Of a stretch of 64,000 nucleotides of DNA, positions 18,697-26,861 are shown piece after piece; the stretch's first letter is position 1; every line of letters begins with the position of its first letter. The notes beneath the pieces are model-generated. The model searched no databases. It saw only the letters and a list, made by a program, of their open reading frames with translations, and had not been told where the DNA came from. This DNA comes from Pseudomonas chlororaphis subsp. aurantiaca. Lineage in GTDB: Bacteria > Pseudomonadota > Gammaproteobacteria > Pseudomonadales > Pseudomonadaceae. The stretch spans positions 434,001 through 498,000 of the forward strand of contig NZ_CP059162.1 in assembly GCF_013466605.1 (NCBI RefSeq). The letters are read 5' to 3'. Made by a program: the position numbers and the translations under genes.

Positions 18697-18742
18697 TGTT
18701 ACCGAACGCCCCAGCGTGGCGCAAAGCTCAGCCGAAGTAACA
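18697..18742. promoter_or_regulatory. Candidate enhancer (CbrB/NtrC-type) upstream of hutU
   Basis: TGTTAC (18697-18702) and GTAACA (18737-18742) are exact inverted half-sites 34 bases apart, centred about 140 bases before the sigma-54 element. As I recall it, TGTTAC/GTAACA half-sites are reported for CbrB, and CbrAB activates hut genes in Pseudomonas, but the published spacing is shorter. Treat it as a candidate only. Confidence 0.35.
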
Positions 18743-18855
18743 GCTCTCACATCTCTCCCCACATTCCCCGCGAAAAAATAATCGACGCTGAAACCCTTGA
18801 TCCAGGGGCTTCTCCAGCATTTCCAGAGATTTTCTTGAAGGTGCATTCAACGAGT

Positions 18856-18871
18856 TGGCCGCTCGATTGCA
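18856..18871 (+). promoter_or_regulatory. Sigma-54 promoter of the hutU operon
   Basis: TGGCCGCTCGATTGCA matches TGGC-N7-TTGCA with GG and GC at the required spacing. The predicted start is near 18882, leaving a leader of about 140 bases before hutU. A sigma-54-dependent hutU promoter activated by CbrB or NtrC is known for P. fluorescens. Confidence 0.8.
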
Positions 18872-18875
18872 TATG

Positions 18876-18889
18876 CTTGTATGTACAAG
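18876..18889. promoter_or_regulatory. HutC operator overlapping the hutU transcription start
   Basis: CTTGTATGTACAAG has perfect 6-base arms, lies four bases after the sigma-54 element and covers the predicted start. It shares the core TGTA-N2-TACA with the palindrome in the hutF-hutC gap (17130-17139), which identifies the likely ligand as HutC. Confidence 0.8.
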
Positions 18890-19023
18890 TAAAGACGTAT
18901 GCGTATGAGTCGCTGAAGACTCTTCGCAGCGTCCCCTGATTCGCTTGCTGCGCAGCGCCCTGTGCGCAGGCACGCTCGCCCACTGCCTGGGTTGGTTTGG
19001 ATTGATCGCTGAGGAGTTTTTTC

Positions 19024-20706
19024 GTGACTGAGAATAAACCTACGAAATACCGGAACGTCGAAATTCGCGCTGCCCGCGGCAACAAGCTGACCGCCAAGAG
19101 CTGGTTGACAGAAGCGCCGCTGCGCATGCTGATGAACAACCTCGATCCGGAAGTCGCCGAGAACCCGAAAGAACTGGTGGTCTACGGTGGCATCGGCCGC
19201 GCCGCGCGCAACTGGGAGTGCTACGACAAGATCGTCGAGAGCCTGACCAACCTGAATGACGACGAGACCCTGCTGGTGCAATCCGGCAAGCCGGTCGGCG
19301 TATTCAAGACCCACAGCAACGCACCGCGCGTGCTGATCGCCAACTCCAACCTGGTACCGCACTGGGCCACCTGGGAACACTTCAACGAACTGGATGCCAA
19401 GGGCCTGGCCATGTATGGCCAGATGACCGCCGGCAGCTGGATCTATATCGGCAGCCAGGGCATCGTCCAGGGCACCTACGAAACCTTCGTCGAAGCCGGT
19501 CGCCAGCACTACAACGATGACCTCAAGGGCCGCTGGGTCCTGACCGCCGGCCTCGGCGGCATGGGTGGCGCCCAGCCTCTGGCCGCGACCCTGGCCGGCG
19601 CCTGCTCGCTGAACATCGAATGCCAGCAGAGCAGCATCGATTTCCGCCTCAAGACCCGTTATGTCGACGAGCAGGCCAAAGACCTCGACGACGCCCTGGC
19701 GCGTATCGCCAAGTACACCGCCGAAGGCAAGGCGATCTCCATCGCCCTGTGCGGCAACGCGGCTGAAATCCTTCCGGAGATGGTCCGTCGCGGCGTGCGT
19801 CCGGACATGGTCACCGACCAGACCAGCGCCCACGACCCGCTCAACGGCTACCTGCCGGCCGGCTGGACCTGGGAGCAGTACCGCGAGCGCGCCAAGACCG
19901 AGCCGGCGGCGGTGGTCAAGGCGGCCAAGCAATCGATGGCTGTGCACGTCAAGGCCATGCTCGACTTCCAGAAACAGGGCATCCCGACCTTCGACTACGG
20001 CAACAACATCCGTCAGATGGCCCAGGAAGAAGGCGTCGAGAATGCCTTCGACTTCCCAGGCTTCGTACCGGCCTATATCCGTCCGCTGTTCTGCCGCGGC
20101 ATTGGTCCGTTCCGCTGGGCCGCGCTGTCGGGCGATCCGCAGGACATCTACAAGACCGACGCCAAGGTCAAGGAACTGATCCCGGACGACGCTCACCTGC
20201 ACAACTGGCTGGACATGGCGCGCGAGCGCATCAGCTTCCAGGGCCTGCCGGCGCGTATCTGCTGGGTTGGCCTGGGCCTGCGCGCCAAGCTCGGCCTGGC
20301 GTTCAACGAAATGGTACGCAGCGGCGAGCTGTCGGCGCCGATCGTCATCGGTCGCGACCACCTGGACTCCGGCTCGGTATCCAGCCCGAACCGCGAAACC
20401 GAATCGATGCAGGACGGTTCCGACGCCGTGTCCGACTGGCCGCTGCTCAACGCCCTGCTGAACACCGCCAGCGGCGCGACCTGGGTTTCCCTGCACCACG
20501 GCGGCGGCGTTGGCATGGGCTTCTCCCAGCACTCGGGGATGGTGATCGTCTGCGACGGTACCGACGAGGCGGCCGAGCGTATCGCCCGTGTGCTGCATAA
20601 CGACCCGGGTACCGGTGTCATGCGTCACGCCGATGCCGGTTACCAGATCGCCATCGACTGCGCCAAGGAACAGGGCCTGAACCTGCCGATGATCACTGGC
20701 AAGTAA
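19024..20706 (+). CDS. hutU: Urocanate hydratase (urocanase)
   Basis: HutU converts urocanate and water to 4-imidazolone-5-propionate using tightly bound NAD+ as an electrophile. The 560-residue length and the start sequence ([20 protein letters not shown]) are standard. The NAD-binding glycine-rich loop is in [17 protein letters not shown], and the C-terminal [20 protein letters not shown] block is highly conserved in urocanases. Translation starts with GTG behind GAGGAG. It is the first gene of a ten-gene rightward series ending at hutG, read from the sigma-54 promoter. Its substrate, urocanate, is also the inducer that releases HutC. Confidence 0.98.
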   Translation: MTENKPTKYRNVEIRAARGNKLTAKSWLTEAPLRMLMNNLDPEVAENPKELVVYGGIGRAARNWECYDKIVESLTNLNDDETLLVQSGKPVGVFKTHSNAPRVLIANSNLVPHWATWEHFNELDAKGLAMYGQMTAGSWIYIGSQGIVQGTYETFVEAGRQHYNDDLKGRWVLTAGLGGMGGAQPLAATLAGACSLNIECQQSSIDFRLKTRYVDEQAKDLDDALARIAKYTAEGKAISIALCGNAAEILPEMVRRGVRPDMVTDQTSAHDPLNGYLPAGWTWEQYRERAKTEPAAVVKAAKQSMAVHVKAMLDFQKQGIPTFDYGNNIRQMAQEEGVENAFDFPGFVPAYIRPLFCRGIGPFRWAALSGDPQDIYKTDAKVKELIPDDAHLHNWLDMARERISFQGLPARICWVGLGLRAKLGLAFNEMVRSGELSAPIVIGRDHLDSGSVSSPNRETESMQDGSDAVSDWPLLNALLNTASGATWVSLHHGGGVGMGFSQHSGMVIVCDGTDEAAERIARVLHNDPGTGVMRHADAGYQIAIDCAKEQGLNLPMITGK

Positions 20707-20823
20707 GCTCCCGGCGGATTGCCGCCAGGATCAGGGAAGAAGCCGTCGCACGCTGTAGTGCGGCGGCTCGGTCCATGTAGCAGAGCTTTGACATGACAAG
20801 AATCTCCCGGGAGAACAATAACG

Positions 20824-22287
20824 ATGTCCACGGCCAGCGATAGCTCCAAACCCCTGATCGAACGGCGCTCGATCAACTACATCCCCGAGGTCGAACGCCA
20901 CGGCAAGCTCTACAGCCAGTTCACCCTGTGGTTGGGGGCTAACCTGCAGATCACCGCCATCGTCACTGGCGCTCTGGCGGTGGTGCTGGGCGGCGATGTG
21001 TTCTGGTCGCTGATCGGCCTGCTCATCGGTCAACTGCTGGGCGGCGGCGTGATGGCGTTGCACGCGGCGCAGGGGCCCAAGCTCGGCCTGCCGCAGATGA
21101 TCTCCAGCCGGGTACAGTTCGGCGTCTACGGCGCGGCCATCCCGATCGTCCTGGTCTGCCTGATGTACCTGGGCTTCACGGCTACCGGCACCGTGCTTTC
21201 CGGCCAGGCGCTGGGCCAGCTGTTCGGCGTCAGCGACAGCGTCGGGATCCTGATCTTCGCCAGCGTCATCGTGCTGGTCACGGTGCTCGGCTACCGGGTG
21301 ATCCATTTCATCGGTCGCGCCGCCAGCGTCATTGGCGTGATCGCCTTCGTTTACCTGTTCAGTCGCCTGATGAGTCAGACCGACGTTGGCGCGCTCCTGG
21401 AAATCCGCCACTTCAGCTGGAGCAGCTTCCTGCTCGCGGTGTCGCTCGCTGCGTCCTGGCAGATCGCCTTCGGCCCCTATGTGGCGGACTATTCGCGCTA
21501 CCTGCCGAGCAAGACCTCCTCGGTGAAAACCTTCCTCGCCGCTGGCGCAGGTTCGGTGATCGGCGCGCAGGTGGCGATGATCCTCGGCGTGTTCGCCGCG
21601 GCCATGGCCGACGGGCAGTTCGCCGGTCACGAAGTGGCCTACATCGTCGGCCTGGGCGGCAGCGGTGCCACCGCCGCGCTGCTGTACTTCAGCATCGCCT
21701 TCGGCAAGGTCACCATCTCGACGCTGAACTCCTACGGCAGCTTCATGTGCATCGCCACCATCATCAGTGGCTTCCGTGGCCACCTGGAAGTGACGCGCCT
21801 GCAACGCCTGGCGTTCGTGCTGGTCATCGTCGGTACCGCGACCCTGATCGCGTTGCTCGGCCAACACTCGTTCCTCGGTGCGTTCAAGTCTTTCATCCTC
21901 TTCCTGCTGGCCTTCTTCACCCCGTGGAGCGCGGTCAACCTGGTGGACTACTACTGCATCACCCGCGAGCACTATGACGTGCCGGCGCTGGCCGATCCGA
22001 ACGGTCGCTATGGCCGCTGGAACATCCTCGGGATCAGCGTCTACGTGATCGGTGTGCTGGTACAGCTGCCGTTTATCGCCACCAAGTTCTACACCGGCCC
22101 GCTGGTGGAGGCTCTGGGGGGGGTGGATATCTCCTGGATCGTCGGCCTGGTGGTTCCCGCGGCGCTGTATTACGTCTGCGCGAAGAAATGGCATGGCGCT
22201 GTACCCGATCGCCTGATCCTGCCGGTAGAGCAGGACTCGATCACAGAACAAAAGCTGAGTGGGGCAGGCCGCGCTACTGCGGTCTAG
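20824..22287 (+). CDS. hutTu: NCS1-family permease, probable urocanate transporter
   Basis: A 487-residue inner-membrane transporter of the nucleobase:cation symporter-1 (cytosine/purine/allantoin permease) family with about 12 hydrophobic segments, for example WLGANLQITAIVTGALAVVL and SAVNLVDYYCITREHYDVPAL, the latter a typical NCS1 motif region. It lies directly after hutU in the operon. In P. fluorescens SBW25 the hut locus is reported to contain a urocanate-specific permease named HutTu; family and position fit, and I assign that role by inference. Substrate specificity cannot be read from sequence. The ATG at 20824 follows GGGAG; an alternative would be a histidine or nucleobase transporter. 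Confidence 0.75.
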   Translation: MSTASDSSKPLIERRSINYIPEVERHGKLYSQFTLWLGANLQITAIVTGALAVVLGGDVFWSLIGLLIGQLLGGGVMALHAAQGPKLGLPQMISSRVQFGVYGAAIPIVLVCLMYLGFTATGTVLSGQALGQLFGVSDSVGILIFASVIVLVTVLGYRVIHFIGRAASVIGVIAFVYLFSRLMSQTDVGALLEIRHFSWSSFLLAVSLAASWQIAFGPYVADYSRYLPSKTSSVKTFLAAGAGSVIGAQVAMILGVFAAAMADGQFAGHEVAYIVGLGGSGATAALLYFSIAFGKVTISTLNSYGSFMCIATIISGFRGHLEVTRLQRLAFVLVIVGTATLIALLGQHSFLGAFKSFILFLLAFFTPWSAVNLVDYYCITREHYDVPALADPNGRYGRWNILGISVYVIGVLVQLPFIATKFYTGPLVEALGGVDISWIVGLVVPAALYYVCAKKWHGAVPDRLILPVEQDSITEQKLSGAGRATAV

Positions 22288-22361
22288 ACCTGATTGGACG
22301 TGGACGGGCTGGATGCCTTTTGACTGCCGTAATCCATTTCAATGATTGGGAGCGTCACACA

Positions 22362-23330
22362 ATGAAAATGAATAAGACCCTGCTGACCACTTTGCTTTCC
22401 ATGGGCCTGCTGGCCAGTGCCGGCGCTACCCAGGCGGCCGGCTGGTGCGAGTCCGGCAAACCGGTGAAATTCGCCGGCCTGAACTGGGAAAGCGGCATGT
22501 TGCTGACCGACGTGCTGCAAGTGGTCCTGGAAAAAGGCTACGGCTGCAAGACCGACAGCCTGCCAGGCAACTCCATCACCATGGAGAACGCCCTGAGCAG
22601 CAATGACATCCAGGTTTTCGCCGAGGAGTGGGTCGGCCGCAGCGAGGTCTGGAACAAGGCCGAGAAGGCCGGCAAGGTGGTCGGCGTCGGCGCCCCGGTC
22701 GTGGGCGCCATCGAAGGCTGGTACGTGCCGCGCTACGTGATCGAAGGCGATGCCAAGCGCAAGCTGGAAGCCAAGGCCCCGGACCTGAAGAACATCGCCG
22801 ACCTGGCCAAGTATTCCGCCGTGTTCAAGGACCCGGAAGAGCCGAGCAAGGGTCGTTTCTACAACTGCCCGGCCGGCTGGACCTGCGAGCTGGACAACAG
22901 CGAGATGCTGAAAAGCTACGGCCTGGAAAGCAGCTACACCAACTTCCGCCCAGGCACCGGCCCGGCGCTGGATGCCGCAGTGCTGTCGAGCTACAAGCGT
23001 GGCGAACCGATCCTGTTCTACTACTGGTCGCCAACCCCGCTGATGGGCCAGGTCGACCTGGTGAAGCTGGAAGAGAAGCCGGGCGTGGACAAGAGCGTGA
23101 CCATCAAGGTCGGCCTGTCCAAGACCTTCCACGAGGAAGCGCCTGAGCTGGTGGCCGTGCTGGAAAAGGTCAACCTGCCGATCGACCTGCTGAACCAGAA
23201 CCTGGGCCGCATGGCGAAGGAACGTATCGAATCGCCGAAACTGGCGAAAATCTTTCTCAAGGAACATCCTGAAGTCTGGCACGCATGGGTGAGCGACGAC
23301 GCAGCCAAGAAAATCGACGCGGCCTTGTAG
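22362..23330 (+). CDS. hutX: ABC transporter substrate-binding protein HutX (OpuAC/ProX type)
   Basis: This 322-residue periplasmic protein has a signal peptide (cleavage after about residue 25, ...GATQAA) and the glycine-betaine/ProX-like OpuAC fold, seen in VKFAGLNWESGMLLTDVLQ and the aromatic-rich EEWVGRSEVW and FYYWSPTPLMG segments that form the ligand cage. With HutW and HutV downstream it forms an import system; in this genomic position it is expected to bind histidine. Start ATG at 22362 follows GGGAG; the frame extends upstream into the permease gene but without a plausible start. It shows no sign of decay. Confidence 0.88.
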   Translation: MKMNKTLLTTLLSMGLLASAGATQAAGWCESGKPVKFAGLNWESGMLLTDVLQVVLEKGYGCKTDSLPGNSITMENALSSNDIQVFAEEWVGRSEVWNKAEKAGKVVGVGAPVVGAIEGWYVPRYVIEGDAKRKLEAKAPDLKNIADLAKYSAVFKDPEEPSKGRFYNCPAGWTCELDNSEMLKSYGLESSYTNFRPGTGPALDAAVLSSYKRGEPILFYYWSPTPLMGQVDLVKLEEKPGVDKSVTIKVGLSKTFHEEAPELVAVLEKVNLPIDLLNQNLGRMAKERIESPKLAKIFLKEHPEVWHAWVSDDAAKKIDAAL

Positions 23331-23401
23331 GTAGAGCCTTTCCGGCTGCCTGAACGGTAGCCGGGAGCCTTGCCGCAACCCACTTGATCGAGAATCTCTC
23401 T

Positions 23402-24253
23402 ATGTTTCCTGAAAGCTTCACGTTTTCCATCGCCGACTGGGTCAACGGTTGGGTCGATTCGCTGGTAACCAACTACGGCGATGTGTTCCGCCACATCTCC
23501 GACACCCTGCTGTGGGCCATCGTCAACCTCGAAGGCCTGCTGCGCCTGGCGCCCTGGTGGCTGATGCTGGCGATCGTCGGCGGCATCGCCTGGCATTCGA
23601 CCCGCAAGCTGGTGACCACCGCGGTGATCGTCGGCCTGCTGTTCCTGGTGGGCGCGGTCGGCCTGTGGGACAAGCTGATGCAGACCCTGGCCCTGATGCT
23701 GGTGGCGACCTTCATTTCGGTGCTGATCGGCATTCCCCTGGGCATTCTCTCGGCGCGCAGCAATCGCCTGCGTTCGGTGCTGATGCCGCTCTTGGACATA
23801 ATGCAGACCATGCCGAGCTTCGTGTACCTGATCCCGGTGCTGATGCTGTTCGGCCTGGGCAAGGTGCCGGCGATCTTCGCCACCGTGATCTATGCCGCGC
23901 CGCCGTTGATCCGCCTGACCGACCTGGGCATCCGCCAGGTCGACGGCGAGGTCATGGAAGCGATCAACGCCTTCGGTGCCAACCGCTGGCAGCAACTGTT
24001 CGGCGTGCAACTGCCGCTGGCCCTGCCGAGCATCATGGCCGGGATCAACCAGACCACCATGATGGCCCTGTCGATGGTGGTAATCGCCTCGATGATCGGT
24101 GCCCGTGGCCTGGGCGAAGACGTGCTGGTGGGGATCCAGACCCTCAACGTCGGCCGTGGCCTGGAAGCCGGACTGGCGATCGTGATTCTGGCCGTGGTCA
24201 TCGACCGTATTACCCAAGCCTATGGTCGTCCACGCCATGAGGTGAGCAAATGA
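23402..24253 (+). CDS. hutW: ABC transporter permease HutW (ProW type)
   Basis: A 283-residue inner-membrane permease of the glycine-betaine/proline class with six or seven hydrophobic segments and the EAA loop EAINAFGANRWQQLFGVQLP that docks on the ATPase. The first 70 residues form an amphipathic N-terminal extension (FPESFTFSIADWVNGWVDSLV) of the kind seen in ProW proteins. The ATG at 23402 is chosen over an upstream TTG. Its 3' end overlaps hutV by four bases (ATGA), indicating translational coupling. It partners with HutX and HutV in histidine uptake, by context. Confidence 0.88.
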   Translation: MFPESFTFSIADWVNGWVDSLVTNYGDVFRHISDTLLWAIVNLEGLLRLAPWWLMLAIVGGIAWHSTRKLVTTAVIVGLLFLVGAVGLWDKLMQTLALMLVATFISVLIGIPLGILSARSNRLRSVLMPLLDIMQTMPSFVYLIPVLMLFGLGKVPAIFATVIYAAPPLIRLTDLGIRQVDGEVMEAINAFGANRWQQLFGVQLPLALPSIMAGINQTTMMALSMVVIASMIGARGLGEDVLVGIQTLNVGRGLEAGLAIVILAVVIDRITQAYGRPRHEVSK

Positions 24254-25080
24254 ACAACGCAACCGTGAGCAAGATCGAAGTCAAGAATGTCTTCAAGATT
24301 TTCGGCAACCGTTCGGCCGACGCGCTGAACATGATTCGCCAGAACAAGACCAAAGACCAGGTGCTGGCCGAGACCGGCTGCGTGGTCGGGGTCAACGACC
24401 TGTCGCTGAGCATCGGCACCGGCGAGATCTTCGTGATCATGGGCCTGTCCGGTTCCGGCAAGTCGACCCTGGTGCGCCACTTCAACCGCCTGATCGACCC
24501 GACCAGCGGCGCGATCCTGGTGGACGGCGTGGACATCCTGCAATACGACATGGATGCCCTGCGCGAATTTCGCCGGCACAAGATCAGCATGGTGTTCCAG
24601 AGCTTCGGCCTGCTGCCGCACAAGACCGTGCAGGAAAACGTCGCCTACGGTCTCAAGGTGCGTGGCGAGAGCAAGGAAGTCTGCGCCGAGCGCGCGCTGC
24701 ACTGGATCAATACCGTGGGCCTCAAGGGCTACGAGGCCAAGTACCCGCACCAGTTGTCCGGCGGCATGCGCCAGCGCGTCGGCCTGGCCCGCGCCCTGGC
24801 GGCGGACACCGACATCATCCTGATGGACGAGGCCTTCAGTGCTCTCGACCCGCTGATCCGCGCCGAGATGCAGGACCAGTTGCTGGAGCTGCAAAAGACC
24901 CTGCACAAGACCATCGTCTTCATTACCCACGACCTCGACGAGGCCGTGCGCATCGGCAACCGCATCGCGATCCTCAAGGATGGCCGGCTGATCCAGGTCG
25001 GCACGCCGAAAGAGATCCTGCATTCGCCGGCGGACGAGTATGTCGACCGTTTCGTGCAGCGGCGCGCGGCGGTGGTTTAA
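24250..25080 (+). CDS. hutV: ABC transporter ATP-binding protein HutV (ProV type)
   Basis: A 276-residue ATPase with Walker A GLSGSGKST (residues 65-73), signature LSGGMRQRVGLARAL, Walker B IILMDEAFSALDPL and the H-loop FITHDLDEA. The N-terminal KNVFKIFGNRSADAL and the insert before Walker A are those of ProV-like proteins. It lacks the C-terminal CBS domains of osmosensing ProV proteins, which fits a nutrient importer. Its start overlaps hutW. A single family B repeat lies between its stop codon and hutH1. Confidence 0.9.
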   Translation: MNNATVSKIEVKNVFKIFGNRSADALNMIRQNKTKDQVLAETGCVVGVNDLSLSIGTGEIFVIMGLSGSGKSTLVRHFNRLIDPTSGAILVDGVDILQYDMDALREFRRHKISMVFQSFGLLPHKTVQENVAYGLKVRGESKEVCAERALHWINTVGLKGYEAKYPHQLSGGMRQRVGLARALAADTDIILMDEAFSALDPLIRAEMQDQLLELQKTLHKTIVFITHDLDEAVRIGNRIAILKDGRLIQVGTPKEILHSPADEYVDRFVQRRAAVV

Positions 25081-25103
25081 AGGCTTGCGGCGGGTCTCTT
25101 CCT

Positions 25104-25131
25104 CCGTAGGAGCGAGGCTTGCCCGCGAAGG
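25104..25131. repeat. Family B repeat inside the hut operon, copy B2
   Basis: CCGTAGGAGCGAGGCTTGCC followed by CGCGAAGG is a single family B unit. It sits between hutV and hutH1 in what is otherwise a continuous operon, so its hairpin would be within the polycistronic message. Confidence 0.8.
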
Positions 25132-25179
25132 CGGCGGTAAAGCTGCATCAATGTTCAGGTGGTACCCGTGAGGTCGAAG

Positions 25180-26703
25180 ATGTCGCAGGCTGAAAAAATC
25201 GTTATCGCCGACGCCCGGTTGCGTTGGCAGGATGTGGTCGCCGTAGCCCGGCATGGCGCGCAGCTCGAGCTGTCGGCCCAGGCCTGGGCGCGCATCGAGA
25301 ATGCCCAGGCCATCGTCCAGCGCATCGTCGCCAGCGGCGAACGCGCCTATGGCATCAATACCGGCCTGGGCGCGCTGTGCAACGTTTCGCTGCAGGACGA
25401 ACAGCTCAGCCAGCTGTCGCGCAACACCTTGCTCAGCCATGCCTGTGGCGTGGGTGCGCCGCTGGCCGACGAGCAGACCCGGGCGATCATCTGCGCTGCC
25501 ATCGTCAACTACAGCCACGGCAAGTCCGGCCTGCATCGCCGGGTGGTCGAGGCGCTGCTGGCCCTGCTCAATCGCGGTATCACCCCGCAGGTGCCGTCCC
25601 AGGGTTCGGTGGGTTATTTGACCCACATGGCCCATATCAGCATCGCCTTGCTCGGTGTCGGCCAGGTCAGCTATCGCGGGCAGGTCGTATCGGCCGAGCA
25701 GGCGCTGGCGGCGGAAGGCCTGCAGCCGGTGCAACTGGGGGCCAAGGACGGTCTGTGCCTGGTCAACGGTACGCCGTGCATGACCGGCCTGAGCTGCCTG
25801 GCCCTGGCCGATGCCACGCGCCTGCTGCAATGGGCCGACGTGATCGGCGCCATGAGCTTCGAGGCGCAGCGCGGGCAGATCGCTGCGTTCGATGCCGAGA
25901 TCATCGCGCTCAAGCCGCACCCGGGCATGCAGCAGGTCGGCATCAACCTGCGCGCCTTGCTCGACGGCAGCGAAGTGATTGCCGCCAGCAAAGGCATCCG
26001 CACCCAGGATGCCCTGAGTATCCGCTCCATCCCGCAGGTTCACGGCGCCGCCCGCGATCAGTTGGCGCACGCGACGCAACAGGTCGAAACCGAACTCAAC
26101 TCCGTCACCGATAACCCGATGGTGCTGGGCACTCCGGACAACTACCGGGTGATGTCCCAGGCCAACCCCCACGGCCAGTCGGTGGCGTTGGCGGCGGACC
26201 TGCTGGCGATCGCCATGGCCGAGATCGGCTCGATCGCCGAGCGGCGCCTGGATCGCTTGATCAACCCCCATGTCAGCGGTTTGCCGGCGTTCCTGGTGAG
26301 CAACCCCGGGGTCAACTCCGGAATGATGATCGTCCAGTACGTCGCTGCCTCGCTGTGCGCGGAGAACCGCCAGCTGGCGCAACCGGCGGTGCTGGACAAC
26401 TACGTCACCTCCGGCCTGCAGGAAGACCACCTGAGCCTGGGCACCAATGCCGCGCTGAAGCTTTCCCGCGTGCTGGAAAACTGCACCCAGATCCTCGCCA
26501 TCGAATACCTGCTGGCGGCCCAGGCCTTCGAGTTTCTCAAGGAACAGCGTTTCGGTGCCGGCACCGATGCGGCCTGGAAGCTGCTGCGCCAGCGGGTTGC
26601 GGCCTATGACCAGGACCGCTGGCTGGCCCCGGACATCGCCAGCACGGCGGCGCTGCTCAAGGCTCCAGCCTTGCTGCAGGAGGTTTTACCGGGCGTGTGC
26701 TGA
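25180..26703 (+). CDS. hutH1: HutH1: histidase-like protein lacking the MIO triad (probable pseudoenzyme)
   Basis: This 507-residue protein has the full histidine/phenylalanine ammonia-lyase fold, with YGINTGLGALCNV near the N-terminus (Tyr57), LVNGTPCMTG, VETELNSVTDNPM and the C-terminal LQEDHLSLG. At the place where histidases carry [12 protein letters not shown], whose Ala-Ser-Gly cyclises to the MIO electrophile, it reads GSVGYLTHMAHI: Y146-L147-T148. The catalytic-site tyrosine of QDPYSLR is also lost (QDALSIR). It therefore should not form MIO and should not deaminate histidine. The gene is intact, with normal codon usage. ATG at 25180 follows GAGG at seven bases; two upstream GTG codons are less likely. 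It may bind histidine or urocanate, partner with HutH2, or regulate. Confidence 0.9.
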   Translation: MSQAEKIVIADARLRWQDVVAVARHGAQLELSAQAWARIENAQAIVQRIVASGERAYGINTGLGALCNVSLQDEQLSQLSRNTLLSHACGVGAPLADEQTRAIICAAIVNYSHGKSGLHRRVVEALLALLNRGITPQVPSQGSVGYLTHMAHISIALLGVGQVSYRGQVVSAEQALAAEGLQPVQLGAKDGLCLVNGTPCMTGLSCLALADATRLLQWADVIGAMSFEAQRGQIAAFDAEIIALKPHPGMQQVGINLRALLDGSEVIAASKGIRTQDALSIRSIPQVHGAARDQLAHATQQVETELNSVTDNPMVLGTPDNYRVMSQANPHGQSVALAADLLAIAMAEIGSIAERRLDRLINPHVSGLPAFLVSNPGVNSGMMIVQYVAASLCAENRQLAQPAVLDNYVTSGLQEDHLSLGTNAALKLSRVLENCTQILAIEYLLAAQAFEFLKEQRFGAGTDAAWKLLRQRVAAYDQDRWLAPDIASTAALLKAPALLQEVLPGVC

Positions 26704-26861
26704 GCGACGCCCTGCAAGAACAGGATTTTCCACGACAACGGTTTCCACGAAAAACCAGCGTGCCAAGGCGCCACTCGCTCACCAAAGGCGGGCTGCGACG
26801 GACAACGGAAGCTTCCGGAGCGACTGGTAGTTAATAACAAACTCTCAAAAGGAGCATAAAT

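Noticed and set aside
25159..25179. Upstream GTG codons as hutH1 start
   Set aside because: GAGG is seven bases before the ATG at 25180, whereas the GTG codons lack a suitable ribosome binding site.
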